Part shown: positions 1 through 5,982 of the stretch, in pieces | Layout: the number at the start of each line of letters is the position of its first letter | Numbering within the stretch: the stretch's first letter is position 1 | Assembly (NCBI GenBank): GCA_022615465.1 | Contig: JAKEGR010000266.1 | Span: 1 to 7,632 of the forward strand | Direction: 5' to 3' | Source: Planctomycetota bacterium | GTDB lineage: Bacteria; Planctomycetota; Planctomycetia; Pirellulales; Lacipirellulaceae | Length of the DNA: 7,632 nt | Made by a program: the position numbers and the translations under genes | Notes under the pieces: model-generated | What the model was told of the DNA's origin: nothing | Seen by the model: the letters and a program-made list of their open reading frames with translations, nothing else | Database searches by the model: none

Positions 1-1
1 A

Positions 2-127
2 CCGATGACGATGCGGTTTTCGGCCACGATTTCCAAGCCGTGTGATCGAATCGTCGAGCCGTTTATCGAGTTTGGCCTGACGGAAGACTCGGTGTCGTCG
101 TTCCTGGGCTGCACGTGGACGTATTAG
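2..127 (+). CDS. 3' end of a gene, possibly an outer-membrane beta-barrel protein (5' end outside window)
   Basis: One frame is open from the window edge to a TAG at 125-127 and encodes 41 residues ending in Cys-Thr-Trp-Thr-Tyr. The tail carries the segment EPFIEFGLTEDSVSSF, with alternating hydrophobic and polar residues and an aromatic C-terminus. This is the usual pattern of the last strand of outer-membrane beta-barrels, and the FGLT-(E/D)-D wording is common at the end of planctomycete 'transporter'-type barrel proteins. That identification is inference from 41 residues only. The next gene starts about 110 bp downstream on the same strand, so the two could be co-transcribed. Without the upstream part neither function nor start can be judged. 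Confidence 0.5.
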   Translation, partial: PMTMRFSATISKPCDRIVEPFIEFGLTEDSVSSFLGCTWTY

Positions 128-238
128 ATCTCGATGCAGCAGGACTCCCCATGCGAAGTCGTGGCATTGCGGAAACTGCTCAAGATACAGAAGCCCGTCG
201 CCGTGTCTCTGCGTAAAATCTTCTCCTGGAAACGAAAC

Positions 239-1045
239 ATGCTTGCGACAAGCTCGCATTGCCGAAGCGTGGTAGCGGGTGGTCTGATGACCGCTCTGTT
301 TTGCTGCGCGCTGGCGAGCCAAGGTTTTCCGGACGAGACCCGCCGCGTAGAATCGCGTCCGCAGCGACGGGCGCAAAAAGCAGAGCAATCGCTGAGCGGG
401 CCGCCGCCCGTGACGCCGCCGGTACGTGATGCGGAGCATCGCTTTCAGTTGCGCGTCCGCGACTATGTGGAGCTCAAACAGCGGAATATCGTGATGCAGC
501 GCCACGACTATTCCTGCGGCGCGGCGTGCCTGGCCACGGTTTGCAAGTATTACTGGGGCGACAACGTCGACGAGGGTTTGTTCTTGCGATCGCTCGACTC
601 GATTCTCACGGATGAAGAGATCGCCGACCGGATCAAGAACGGACTGGCGATGAGCGACCTGCGGCGAGCCGCGGTCAAAGCCGGCTACCAGGCCACGGTC
701 GGCAAGTTGACGTTCGTGAAACTGATGGAAACGCGCGTGCCGGTGATCGTGGGCATTTCGCCAGGGGGGCACGATCACTTTGTCGTGTATCGCGGCACGG
801 ATGGCGAGTGGGTGTATGTGGCCGACCCGATCCGCGGAAATCTGCGGATGCCGATCCCGGAATTCACCAAGCAGTGGCAAAAAAACGCCATCCTGGCGAT
901 CGCCAAGCCGGGAAAGAAAGTACGCGACTGGTCGCCACTTTCGGTGCGGCCGGAGGAGATCAAGCTGGGCGAACTGAACGACCAGCTCATTCGCACCCAA
1001 CCGCAGCGGCAGGCGGCCGTGCCAAAGCAGACATTCACGCCATAA
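239..1045 (+). CDS. Exported stand-alone C39-family cysteine peptidase-like protein
   Basis: The protein is 268 residues from the ATG at 239. I prefer this start because it begins a classic signal peptide: a short n-region with one Arg, then VVAGGLMTALFCCALA and a likely cleavage near residues 26-28. The longer in-frame start at 134 would add 35 residues and bury that segment. A Pro/Arg/Gln-rich linker follows (about 30-65). The C39 fold then shows a complete catalytic set: Gln87 and Cys93 in QRHDYSCGAAC, His180 in GGHDHFVVY, and Asp196 in VADPIRG. C39 domains usually sit on bacteriocin ABC exporters and cut double-glycine leaders. Here there is no ABC or membrane domain and no transporter gene nearby, so the enzyme probably acts outside the cytoplasm on an unknown substrate. 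The C-terminal 70 residues are Gln/Pro-rich and uninformative. It converges on the gspF-like gene. Confidence 0.85.
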   Translation: MLATSSHCRSVVAGGLMTALFCCALASQGFPDETRRVESRPQRRAQKAEQSLSGPPPVTPPVRDAEHRFQLRVRDYVELKQRNIVMQRHDYSCGAACLATVCKYYWGDNVDEGLFLRSLDSILTDEEIADRIKNGLAMSDLRRAAVKAGYQATVGKLTFVKLMETRVPVIVGISPGGHDHFVVYRGTDGEWVYVADPIRGNLRMPIPEFTKQWQKNAILAIAKPGKKVRDWSPLSVRPEEIKLGELNDQLIRTQPQRQAAVPKQTFTP

Positions 1046-1106
1046 CCCGGATTATTCAAGTAGCGTGGGACGTGGCCGCGGAAGCTCTTGGTGGGTCTTC
1101 GTGCGG

Positions 1107-1166
1107 GTGCCACGGGTGGCTTGTCCACCCCTGTTATTGCACTGCTGGACAAGCCAACAGTGGCAC
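1107..1166. repeat. Head-to-head pair of a CTTGT-loop hairpin repeat between convergent genes
   Basis: GTGCCAC (1107-1113) and TGGCTTGTCCA (1117-1127) pair perfectly with TGGACAAGCCA (1146-1156) and GTGGCAC (1160-1166), giving one 60-bp imperfect palindrome. Each half is also a small hairpin of its own: GGGTGG-CTTGT-CCACCC in the left copy and, read on the minus strand, CACTGTTGG-CTTGT-CCAGCAGTG in the right copy. A third copy is at 7605-7627. The pair lies in the 168-bp gap between the stop codons of the C39-type gene and the gspF-like gene, where it could terminate transcription from both sides. No T-run follows either arm, so intrinsic termination is not shown. It is better described as a REP-like dispersed repeat of unknown role. 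Confidence 0.75.
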
Positions 1167-1213
1167 ACAACATGCGGCCGAAGTCCTACCTTTCGAAGGT
1201 CCGGCAAAATCGC

Positions 1214-2260
1214 TCATCGCGTGGTGTTCAGGGCGTCATCGATCGCACCGACGTAGAAGCTCGCCAGGCGGAAGATCAAGAAGACAATCACCACGGCGAC
1301 GAGAGCCCAGACAACAAATCCGGCTAATACAGTGAGGGTTCGCAGGGCCGTCGCGGCCTCTTCTTCGTAGTGCTGGGAGAGCCGGCCCATGGACTCGACC
1401 ACGCGGCCGCTTTCTTCGGCCACGGCAAGTGCGTCGATGAAATCGGTCGGAAAGGCTTGCGTTCGGCCGAAGGCGATGTGGAGCGGGTGGCCGGCCGCCA
1501 CCTCGGCGACGATCTGATCGGTGTGGCGCACATAGTTGTCGCTGCCAGTTGCGCGGAGTGCAAGCGGCACGATACGGCGGAGGTCCATGGCCGAATTCAA
1601 TGTCAGGTGGAGCGCCCAGGCCAGTCGCGCGATAGCCAGCTTTTCCAGGCAGGGACCAACGCCCGGGATGCGGAAGACCGCGTGCTGGATGGGGCGAGTC
1701 CACAGAACGCCGCGCCGCATGGCAACCACCAGTCCGCCAATGCATGCTGCAACTGTCAGGATGAACGCCGAGTAGATCAGCAGACCGCGCGTGCCGATCA
1801 GACCGAAACCGAGCGGATCGATGGGCTGACCATGGTTACGTTGGGCAACGAACCCAAGCATCCAAATCAAGAGGCCAATGACCATAATCGCAGCAAGAAG
1901 TTGCATCACCGGCCAGGCAATGCCAGCCAGGAAGGCCCGCTCCATTTGGCTTTGGCGGCGGTAGTGATTGGAGAGGCGATGAAAAACCCGGCCTAACGTG
2001 CCCGTCTCTTCGCCTACACGAACCATTTCCAAGAACAACGGCGGCAAAACGCGGCCGGTATCGGCCAGCGCGGCCGAAAGCGATTCCCCGCGGATCACTG
2101 CGTCGCGTACACCGGCAATGTAGGGCTGCGCGCGTCCGCGGACCGTCTCCGCCTCGCGTTGCCATGAGCGGCGGATATCAATGCCGGCCTCGGTTTCGAC
2201 TCCGAGGCGGTGGCAGAATTCGGCCAGTGCTTTGTTTGAGAGACGCGGGTGGGAGAACAT
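1214..2260 (-). CDS. GspF-type (T2SF domain) inner-membrane protein
   Basis: The protein is 348 residues with the duplicated T2SF architecture of GspF/PilC platform proteins. The first helical domain covers about residues 10-110 and carries VGEETGTLG (82-90). Two membrane segments follow at about 113-137 and 158-181, then a second domain (about 195-305) with AVAEESGRVVES (279-290), and a last membrane segment at about 308-331. GspF/PilC proteins form the inner-membrane base of type II secretion and type IV pilus machines. At 348 residues this is shorter than the roughly 400 usual for GspF, mainly at the N-terminus. No GspE ATPase, secretin or pseudopilin gene is in the window, so its machine, if any, is encoded elsewhere. 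It starts 11 bp after the stop of the nuclease gene and has no clear Shine-Dalgarno of its own, which suggests translational coupling. The stop is TGA (1214-1216). Confidence 0.88.
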   Translation of the reverse strand: MFSHPRLSNKALAEFCHRLGVETEAGIDIRRSWQREAETVRGRAQPYIAGVRDAVIRGESLSAALADTGRVLPPLFLEMVRVGEETGTLGRVFHRLSNHYRRQSQMERAFLAGIAWPVMQLLAAIMVIGLLIWMLGFVAQRNHGQPIDPLGFGLIGTRGLLIYSAFILTVAACIGGLVVAMRRGVLWTRPIQHAVFRIPGVGPCLEKLAIARLAWALHLTLNSAMDLRRIVPLALRATGSDNYVRHTDQIVAEVAAGHPLHIAFGRTQAFPTDFIDALAVAEESGRVVESMGRLSQHYEEEAATALRTLTVLAGFVVWALVAVVIVFLIFRLASFYVGAIDDALNTTR

Positions 2261-2271
2261 GCCAGTAGTCG

Positions 2272-2814
2272 TTAGTGGTCCGGGGTGGTAGCGTCTGACC
2301 AGATGCCCCGCCCTGCCCGGCGGGCATCGTCTTGAGCATCGGCGAGGCGGCGTTTCATTCGGCCGCTATAACGGTAACTGAGCTTCGCCCGGGCCAGGCC
2401 CGCGCGGACCAGTTCTTCGTTGAGTAGCCGATCGCCGTTCCAGACGAAGGCCAGGAGGCGATCGTACTGGTCTTTGCGTTCCAGACCGAAGGTGAGTCGC
2501 ACGCGCCAGCCAGCGTTTGCCATAAACTCCTTGGTGAACTTGCTCGCCTCTGGCCCCCAGCGCTCGACGGGGTGATTTTCCTTGACGGTTTCCGGCGCGT
2601 CGAGGCCCTGCAATCGAAGCCGTCCGCCAGATGCCAGAAGCAACGTGTCGCCGTCGATGACGCGGCGCACCGGAACCATGCCCTGGTCGACGAGTTCCGG
2701 ATCGGGCGAAGGCGGCTCGACGGAGAAATAACGAAGAGCGAGCAGAGCAGCGACAACAAGCCAGAGCCAAAGTGCGCGGTAACCTCGCGAATAACGGCGT
2801 TCAGAGCGAACCAT
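2272..2814 (-). CDS. Membrane-anchored thermonuclease-family protein (SNase domain)
   Basis: The protein is 180 residues. A basic N-terminus and one hydrophobic segment (about 14-30, ALWLWLVVAALLALRYF) suggest an uncleaved anchor that leaves the enzyme domain outside the cytoplasm. The SNase domain (about 45-174) matches staphylococcal nuclease closely, including RRVIDGDTLLL, RLRLQGLDAPET, WGPEASKFTKEFM, DQYDRLLAFVW, LNEELVRAGLA and GIWS. The counterparts of the catalytic and Ca2+-binding residues are all present: Arg67, Glu75 and Arg119 (R35, E43, R87), and Asp56 and Asp72 (D21, D40). It is therefore expected to be an active Ca2+-dependent nuclease of DNA and RNA. The start is supported by CGGAG six bases before the ATG. 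The gene is the middle member of a minus-strand block, 103 bp after the four-cysteine protein and 11 bp before the gspF-like gene. Scavenging of extracellular nucleic acid is a plausible role but is inferred. Confidence 0.9.
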   Translation of the reverse strand: MVRSERRYSRGYRALWLWLVVAALLALRYFSVEPPSPDPELVDQGMVPVRRVIDGDTLLLASGGRLRLQGLDAPETVKENHPVERWGPEASKFTKEFMANAGWRVRLTFGLERKDQYDRLLAFVWNGDRLLNEELVRAGLARAKLSYRYSGRMKRRLADAQDDARRAGRGIWSDATTPDH

Positions 2815-2917
2815 GATGCGCTCCGAAAAAAGCTTGGGAGTCGCGCGCGACGTGAAACCGATTCGTCCGATTCGAGTTGCAAGTCGCAGAAACCGTCCCG
2901 ATTCCGCACATCAGGCT

Positions 2918-3226
2918 TCAATTCTTGCTGAAATCAAGTTGAGCAAGGCGACGGCCGAGCGGATCCTTCAAGAACTTCTTACGGCAATCGCCGCATAGAT
3001 CAAATCGCAGTTGCTGATAGACGTCATCACCAAGTTCGTGGTTTTCAAGGTCCAGGTCATCAAGACGCTCGAGGATGTCATGCATCTCTTGCAGGTGGTC
3101 GCGGTCGTCGTCGATCGGGGCATCGTCGTGATCCAGAGCGGCGTAAACTTCCATGCGAACGACATACCGCAGATCGTGTTCCGAATCGAGCGGACGCTTA
3201 CACACGTCGCAATTGAAATGAATCAT
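2918..3226 (-). CDS. Small acidic four-cysteine protein, probable zinc-binding, function unknown
   Basis: The protein is 102 residues. It has a CxxC pair at each end (Cys6/Cys9 in FNCDVCKRPLD and Cys78/Cys81 in FDLCGDCRKKFLKDPLG) and a very acidic middle (about 32-68) rich in Asp, Glu and His. Paired CxxC motifs around an interrupting loop suggest a zinc ribbon that holds the two ends together. There is no signal peptide, so it is presumably cytoplasmic. I know similar uncharacterised proteins from planctomycetes but no function for them. The start ATG (3224-3226) has AAAGGA about ten bases upstream. It is first in the minus-strand block ahead of the nuclease gene; the 103-bp gap leaves open whether they are co-transcribed. 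The 2815-2917 gap shows no clear terminator or promoter. Confidence 0.75.
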   Translation of the reverse strand: MIHFNCDVCKRPLDSEHDLRYVVRMEVYAALDHDDAPIDDDRDHLQEMHDILERLDDLDLENHELGDDVYQQLRFDLCGDCRKKFLKDPLGRRLAQLDFSKN

Positions 3227-3643
3227 GACACGTCAATCCTTTCTGTCAGACCGCGAGGTCGGCGTGGAGCAGAACGCCGCGATGAGTTCATGTTAATCGG
3301 GGAGCCGAACGCGGGGCAAGTGAACAAGAGATGATTTCTGCAAACAACACGGCCCATGGCGCAACAGGACACGGAGGCAGCGCAAGCCTTGATAGTTTGG
3401 CACCCAGCATGTGGCACGCGAATTGCACTGCCGGTGTCCGATTCAGAGAGCGGATGGATTCTTGCCGACCAGAGCGATCTCACCGGATGAACGGTGAGTT
3501 GTTGGACTCGACGGACGCCATGCCGGTTTTCAAGAATGTGCTCCCGGATCAGCTAGCCGACTGGTCGGGGGGATTCGTGTAGGTTAGAATTGAGAACGAG
3601 TAGAACTGGCCGAAACCGGTCGCTACGGGCCTCGGCCATTAGC
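3227..3643. other. Gene-poor spacer with two tiny overlapping open frames
   Basis: This 417-bp stretch lies between the divergent four-cysteine gene and the 158-bp palindrome. The only coding-like content is on the plus strand. A 44-codon frame runs from the ATG at 3356 to the TGA at 3488-3490 (MAQQDTEAAQALIVWHPACG...). A second frame of 32 codons or fewer begins at the ATG at 3487 (MNGELLDSTDAMPVF...) and ends at the TAG at 3580-3582; start and stop overlap as ATGA. Neither has a convincing ribosome binding site or a recognised family. They may be a coupled pair of micro-proteins, one frameshifted relic, or chance. A GGCCGA/TCGGCC stem (3608-3613 with 3632-3637) is also present. No RNA gene was recognised. 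Confidence 0.4.
3562..3590 (+). promoter_or_regulatory. Possible promoter upstream of the palindrome and HNH gene
   Basis: TAGAAT (3585-3590) matches five of six positions of the TATAAT -10 box. A weak -35-like TGGTCG sits 17 bases upstream (3562-3567; three matches to TTGACA). The sequence after the -10 box, TGAGAA, resembles that after the better promoter at 6800 (TAAGAA). If it is used, the transcript would carry the whole 158-nt palindrome in its leader before the HNH start at 3838. The assignment rests mainly on the -10 box. Confidence 0.3.
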
Positions 3644-3801
3644 AGCCCGTTGAAGAAGTCAGATCGGCTGCGCCCGTTGAGATTCGTCCGATTGCGGCGT
3701 CGCAAAATCTCGGCGTATCGGGTGGATATGCCCGCGATTTCGCACCTTGCACTCGAACGAATCTCAACGGGCTCGCTGACGAAGCGATTCTTCAACGGAC
3801 T
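3644..3801. repeat. 158-bp nested palindrome (MITE-like or long hairpin element)
   Basis: The ends are inverted repeats: AGCCCGTTGAAGAA (3644-3657) against TTCTTCAACGGACT (3788-3801), 14 bp with one mismatch. Inside is a second, perfect 16-bp inverted repeat: GCCCGTTGAGATTCGT (3672-3687) against ACGAATCTCAACGGGC (3757-3772). Complementarity continues imperfectly towards the centre near 3722, for example GGCGTAT (3712-3718) facing ATATGCC (3726-3732). The outer and inner arms themselves share CCCGTTGA. Only the 14-15 bases between the two arms (3658-3671 and 3773-3787) fail to pair; the right-hand one forms its own TCGCT/AGCGA stem. Terminal inverted repeats, lack of coding capacity and short length fit a MITE or similar non-autonomous element. 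No target-site duplication is evident at the flanks. It ends 36 bp before the HNH start, so it could form the mRNA leader. Confidence 0.75.
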
Positions 3802-3837
3802 TTTGGGTCGCTCCTTGGTTGGGAGTCCGTGCGCCTT

Positions 3838-4470
3838 ATGTCGATTGCCTCTGGTTCCGCGCTTAGCTCCAGTGTCCTGCTGCTCAATCGCCAATATACC
3901 GCCATCCATGTGGTGGACGTGCGTCGCGCGTTCGTGTTGTTGCTGCGGCGGCTCGCGGAAGTGATTCACATCGAGGACGGCCAATGGACCAATTACGACT
4001 TCGAGTCGTGGCGCGAGATCAGCGAATTGCAGGCGCAGTTCAAGGAGCCGCACCAGGATTGGATCCAAAGCGTAAGCTTTGAGATCCAAGTGCCGCGGGT
4101 GCTCCGCCTGCTGCACTACGACCGCGTACCGCGGCAACGCGTGCGGCTCAATCGTCGCAACATCTTTGCTCGCGACGGCAACCACTGCCAGTATTGCGGC
4201 AGACGATTTTCCACGAACGAACTGAGCCTGGACCACATCCTGCCAACGTGCCGCGGCGGCGACACAAGCTGGGAGAACCTGGTCTGTTCCTGTGTGCGGT
4301 GCAACGTGCGTAAGGGCGGACGCACACCACAAGAAGCTGGCATGAAATTGATCAAGCAACCGTTGCGACCGAAACGCAGCCCACTGCTGACCATCAAGCT
4401 TGGAAATCCGAAATACGCGAGCTGGCGGACATTCCTCGACAACGCGTACTGGTCGGTGGACTTGCGGTAA
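3838..4470 (+). CDS. HNH endonuclease family protein, planctomycete type
   Basis: The protein is 210 residues from the ATG at 3838; a GTG at 3829 would add three residues but lies only three bases after GGGAG (3821-3825), whereas the ATG is 12 bases away. The N-terminal half (about 12-110) includes SSVLLLNRQYTAIHVVDVRR and a stretch of FEIQVPRVLRLLHYDRVPRQ before the nuclease core. The HNH core (about 112-165) has zinc cysteines Cys117/Cys120 (CQYC) and Cys152/Cys155, with catalytic Asp132-His133 in LDHILP, RGG (139-141), Asn147 in WENL and Asn156/Lys159 (CNVRKGG). All key residues are present, so it should cut DNA. The tail contains KRSPLL, KYASW and AYWSVDLR, typical of a strongly conserved family I recall from planctomycetes. 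No methylase, integrase or intron surrounds it, so restriction or homing is not supported. A housekeeping repair or processing role is possible but unproven. Confidence 0.9.
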   Translation: MSIASGSALSSSVLLLNRQYTAIHVVDVRRAFVLLLRRLAEVIHIEDGQWTNYDFESWREISELQAQFKEPHQDWIQSVSFEIQVPRVLRLLHYDRVPRQRVRLNRRNIFARDGNHCQYCGRRFSTNELSLDHILPTCRGGDTSWENLVCSCVRCNVRKGGRTPQEAGMKLIKQPLRPKRSPLLTIKLGNPKYASWRTFLDNAYWSVDLR

Positions 4471-4564
4471 GGCGCGCGACACACAAACCGGCAGCCGCAG
4501 CGGTCACTCCTCGAAAATGCAGGGCAGCACCGCAGGACGTCGAACCCTCAGAGACTTTCCGCGG

Positions 4565-4597
4565 AGCATCGGGGACTGTCCTCTCCCAGATGCTTTT
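4565..4597 (+). terminator. Terminator-like hairpin after the HNH gene
   Basis: AGCATC (4565-4570) pairs with GATGCT (4589-4594) and GGGA (4572-4575) with TCCC (4584-4587), separated by a single G/A mismatch. The loop is eight bases, and TTTT lies at 4594-4597, its first T closing the stem. The hairpin lies 95 bp past the HNH stop and 52 bp before the ferredoxin stop, in the gap between convergent genes. The T-run is short and the stem interrupted, so this is a moderate candidate for ending the HNH transcript. On the opposite strand no T-run follows. Confidence 0.45.
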
Positions 4598-4648
4598 CGG
4601 ATCGCCCGTTACAACCCCCTCCGGAACGCGGCCATGGGTGTCCGGCTC

Positions 4649-4927
4649 TCAGCCTTCGGCAAGCGGCTCTTTCTTTTCGGTGATCACCGGGCACTGGGGC
4701 GCCATTTCGGCGTTCAGCGCGATGAAGCTCTTCCACTCTTCGGGAACATTATCCTCGTGGAAGATCGCTTCGACAGGACACTCCGGAACGCATGCTTCAC
4801 AGTCGATGCATTCATCCGGATGAATATACAGAATCTTCTCTCCCTCATAGAAGCATTCCACCGGGCAAACAACCACGCAATCGGTATACTTGCAGGCGAA
4901 GCACGGTTCGCAAACGACGTGCGTCAT
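4649..4927 (-). CDS. fdxA: 7Fe ferredoxin ([3Fe-4S][4Fe-4S], FdI type)
   Basis: The protein is 92 residues and aligns closely with Azotobacter vinelandii ferredoxin [41 protein letters not shown] and ITEKKEPL are near-identical segments. All seven cluster ligands are present: Cys9, Cys17 and Cys50 for the 3Fe-4S cluster, and Cys21, Cys40, Cys43 and Cys46 for the 4Fe-4S cluster. The free cysteines at 12 and 25 (C11 and C24 in FdI) are kept, and Cys6 is extra. The C-terminus is shorter than the 106 residues of FdI. It is a soluble low-potential one-electron carrier; its partner enzyme is not in the window. The ATG at 4925-4927 is preferred because GGGAG lies ten bases upstream and the family starts here. 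A 25-residue N-terminal extension is possible but has no family support. It converges on the HNH gene. Confidence 0.93.
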   Translation of the reverse strand: MTHVVCEPCFACKYTDCVVVCPVECFYEGEKILYIHPDECIDCEACVPECPVEAIFHEDNVPEEWKSFIALNAEMAPQCPVITEKKEPLAEG

Positions 4928-5170
4928 TTTCGAGAATCTCCCTTTCTGGTGAACGCTATAAACCCCGAGCCAAATCAACCGTGGGTCTGGAGACGGCAAC
5001 AACCCGCCGCCAACCTACCCACTACCCCATCGGTTCCCCTGGGGCAAATCATTACGTCGGAAGCACTTGGAAGCCGCCTTTTTCGGCAGCATTCCCGGAA
5101 ATCGTAGTTGTGTGCCGGTCGAGTGTCAAGCCGCCGTCGCATGCGTTTTTTGCGTGGCAGATCACTAATC
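4928..5170. other. Left part of the divergent ferredoxin/sigma-factor spacer
   Basis: No gene is supported here. On the minus strand the sequence nearest the ferredoxin start carries the GGGAG ribosome binding site (4938-4942) and a possible TATAGC -10 box near 4960, but no -35 box at proper distance. A CGCATGCG palindrome followed by six T lies at 5138-5151 but is too short to form a stem of its own. Small GC dyads such as CCCC-T-GGGG near 5037-5045 are unremarkable. Confidence 0.4.
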
Positions 5171-5201
5171 TTGCTCCGACCGCCATTCCTATTTAGAATG
5201 G
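5171..5201 (+). promoter_or_regulatory. Possible promoter overlapped by a dyad, upstream of the sigma-factor gene
   Basis: TAGAAT (5194-5199) is a five-of-six match to a -10 box and TTGCTC (5171-5176) a weak -35 box at a 17-base spacing. The dyad CCATTC-N7-GAATGG (5183-5201) is perfect and covers the -10 box, so a protein bound there would block the promoter; as RNA it could only form a short stem. Use of this promoter would give a leader of about 145 bases before the GTG start at 5350. The evidence is motif-based only. Confidence 0.35.
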
Positions 5202-5349
5202 ATGAGCGCCGGTTACTTTTCGCAATCTGCATGGCAAGTGGGCTGCGTGGCCGAAATGAGATCTCCACGGCCAGGTCTGGGCCGGTTTGGCTTCGAGTTG
5301 GCAACCACGATTGCAATTTACCGCGCCGTACCCACACGAGGTGCTCCCC

Positions 5350-5925
5350 GTGGCCCTATTGGATATCGACCGCAATCTGCTGGAACGCTGCCTGAACGGT
5401 AAACCCCGGGCGTGGGAAGATTTTGTCGACCGGTTCATGGGCCTGGTGGTCCATGTGATCAACCATTCGGCTCAGTGCCGCTCGATCAATCTGAACGCGA
5501 CGGATCGTGAAGACCTGACAGCCGAGGTTTTCTTGGCGATTGTCGACAATAATATGGCCGCATTGCGGCATTTTCGCGGCAAGAGTTCGCTGGCAACGTA
5601 TCTGACGGTGATTGCCCGTCGTGTCGTGGTGCGCAAGCTGGTCGAAGGACATGCGTCGGTGCCGTTGGATGCCATGGTCGCCGAAGCCGCTTGCGACGAC
5701 ACCGAATTGGAACAACGGATCAGCAATCGCGAAGAGGTCGACCGGTTGCTGAGCGGACTCCAAGGCTCGGAGGCGGCGGTCGTGCGGCTCTATCATCTCG
5801 AAGGCCAGAGCTACGAGGAAATCAGCCGCACGGTTGGCATGCCGACCAACAGCGTCGGACCGATGCTCTGCCGGGCGCGGGCGAAGCTGCGACGTCGGGC
5901 TAGCGCCGATCAACCGACCGGATAA
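5350..5925 (+). CDS. RNA polymerase sigma-70-family (ECF-like) factor
   Basis: The protein is 191 residues from the GTG at 5350. GAGG (5338-5341) sits eight bases upstream, and the predicted N-terminus (MALLDIDRNLLERCL) fits the family. TTG at 5287 or GTG at 5341 would only add unrelated residues. Sigma region 2 covers about 19-98 and contains DREDLTAEVFLAIV (52-65) and FRGKSSLATYLTVIARR (75-91). A short acidic linker (about 105-130) leads to region 4 (about 132-183), with SEAAVVRLYHLEGQSYEEI and the helix-turn-helix that ends in CRARAKLRR (174-182). Such small two-domain factors redirect RNA polymerase to a dedicated set of promoters. No anti-sigma factor or sensor gene adjoins it, so its control is not visible. 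The WEDFVDRFMGLVVHV segment is characteristic of a planctomycete group known to me only by sequence. No obvious -35/-10 pair shared with its neighbours could be assigned to it. Confidence 0.88.
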   Translation: MALLDIDRNLLERCLNGKPRAWEDFVDRFMGLVVHVINHSAQCRSINLNATDREDLTAEVFLAIVDNNMAALRHFRGKSSLATYLTVIARRVVVRKLVEGHASVPLDAMVAEAACDDTELEQRISNREEVDRLLSGLQGSEAAVVRLYHLEGQSYEEISRTVGMPTNSVGPMLCRARAKLRRRASADQPTG

Positions 5926-5982
5926 CATGCGGCGGGCCTTCCAGATTGAAAGCGGCATCGTGACGCAAGGCTGCAAAACCCG

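Noticed and set aside
1107..1166. CRISPR-like or tandem repeat array
   Set aside because: Only two inverted copies without regular spacers; the unit is itself a hairpin found singly elsewhere.
1370..1996. 208-codon plus-strand open frame inside the gspF-like gene
   Set aside because: Translation is a shadow of the T2SF gene on the other strand, with no recognisable motif.
3553..4482. 309-codon minus-strand open frame across the palindrome and HNH gene
   Set aside because: It lies antisense to a clearly recognised HNH protein with full motifs; its own translation has no domain or plausible composition.
4649..5002. Longer ferredoxin start at 5002
   Set aside because: It adds 25 residues with no family counterpart; the internal ATG at 4927 has a good ribosome site and matches the FdI N-terminus.
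5138..5151. CGCATGCG followed by T6 as a terminator
   Set aside because: The palindrome cannot form a hairpin with a usable loop, and it lies in a divergent spacer where no plus-strand transcript is expected to end.
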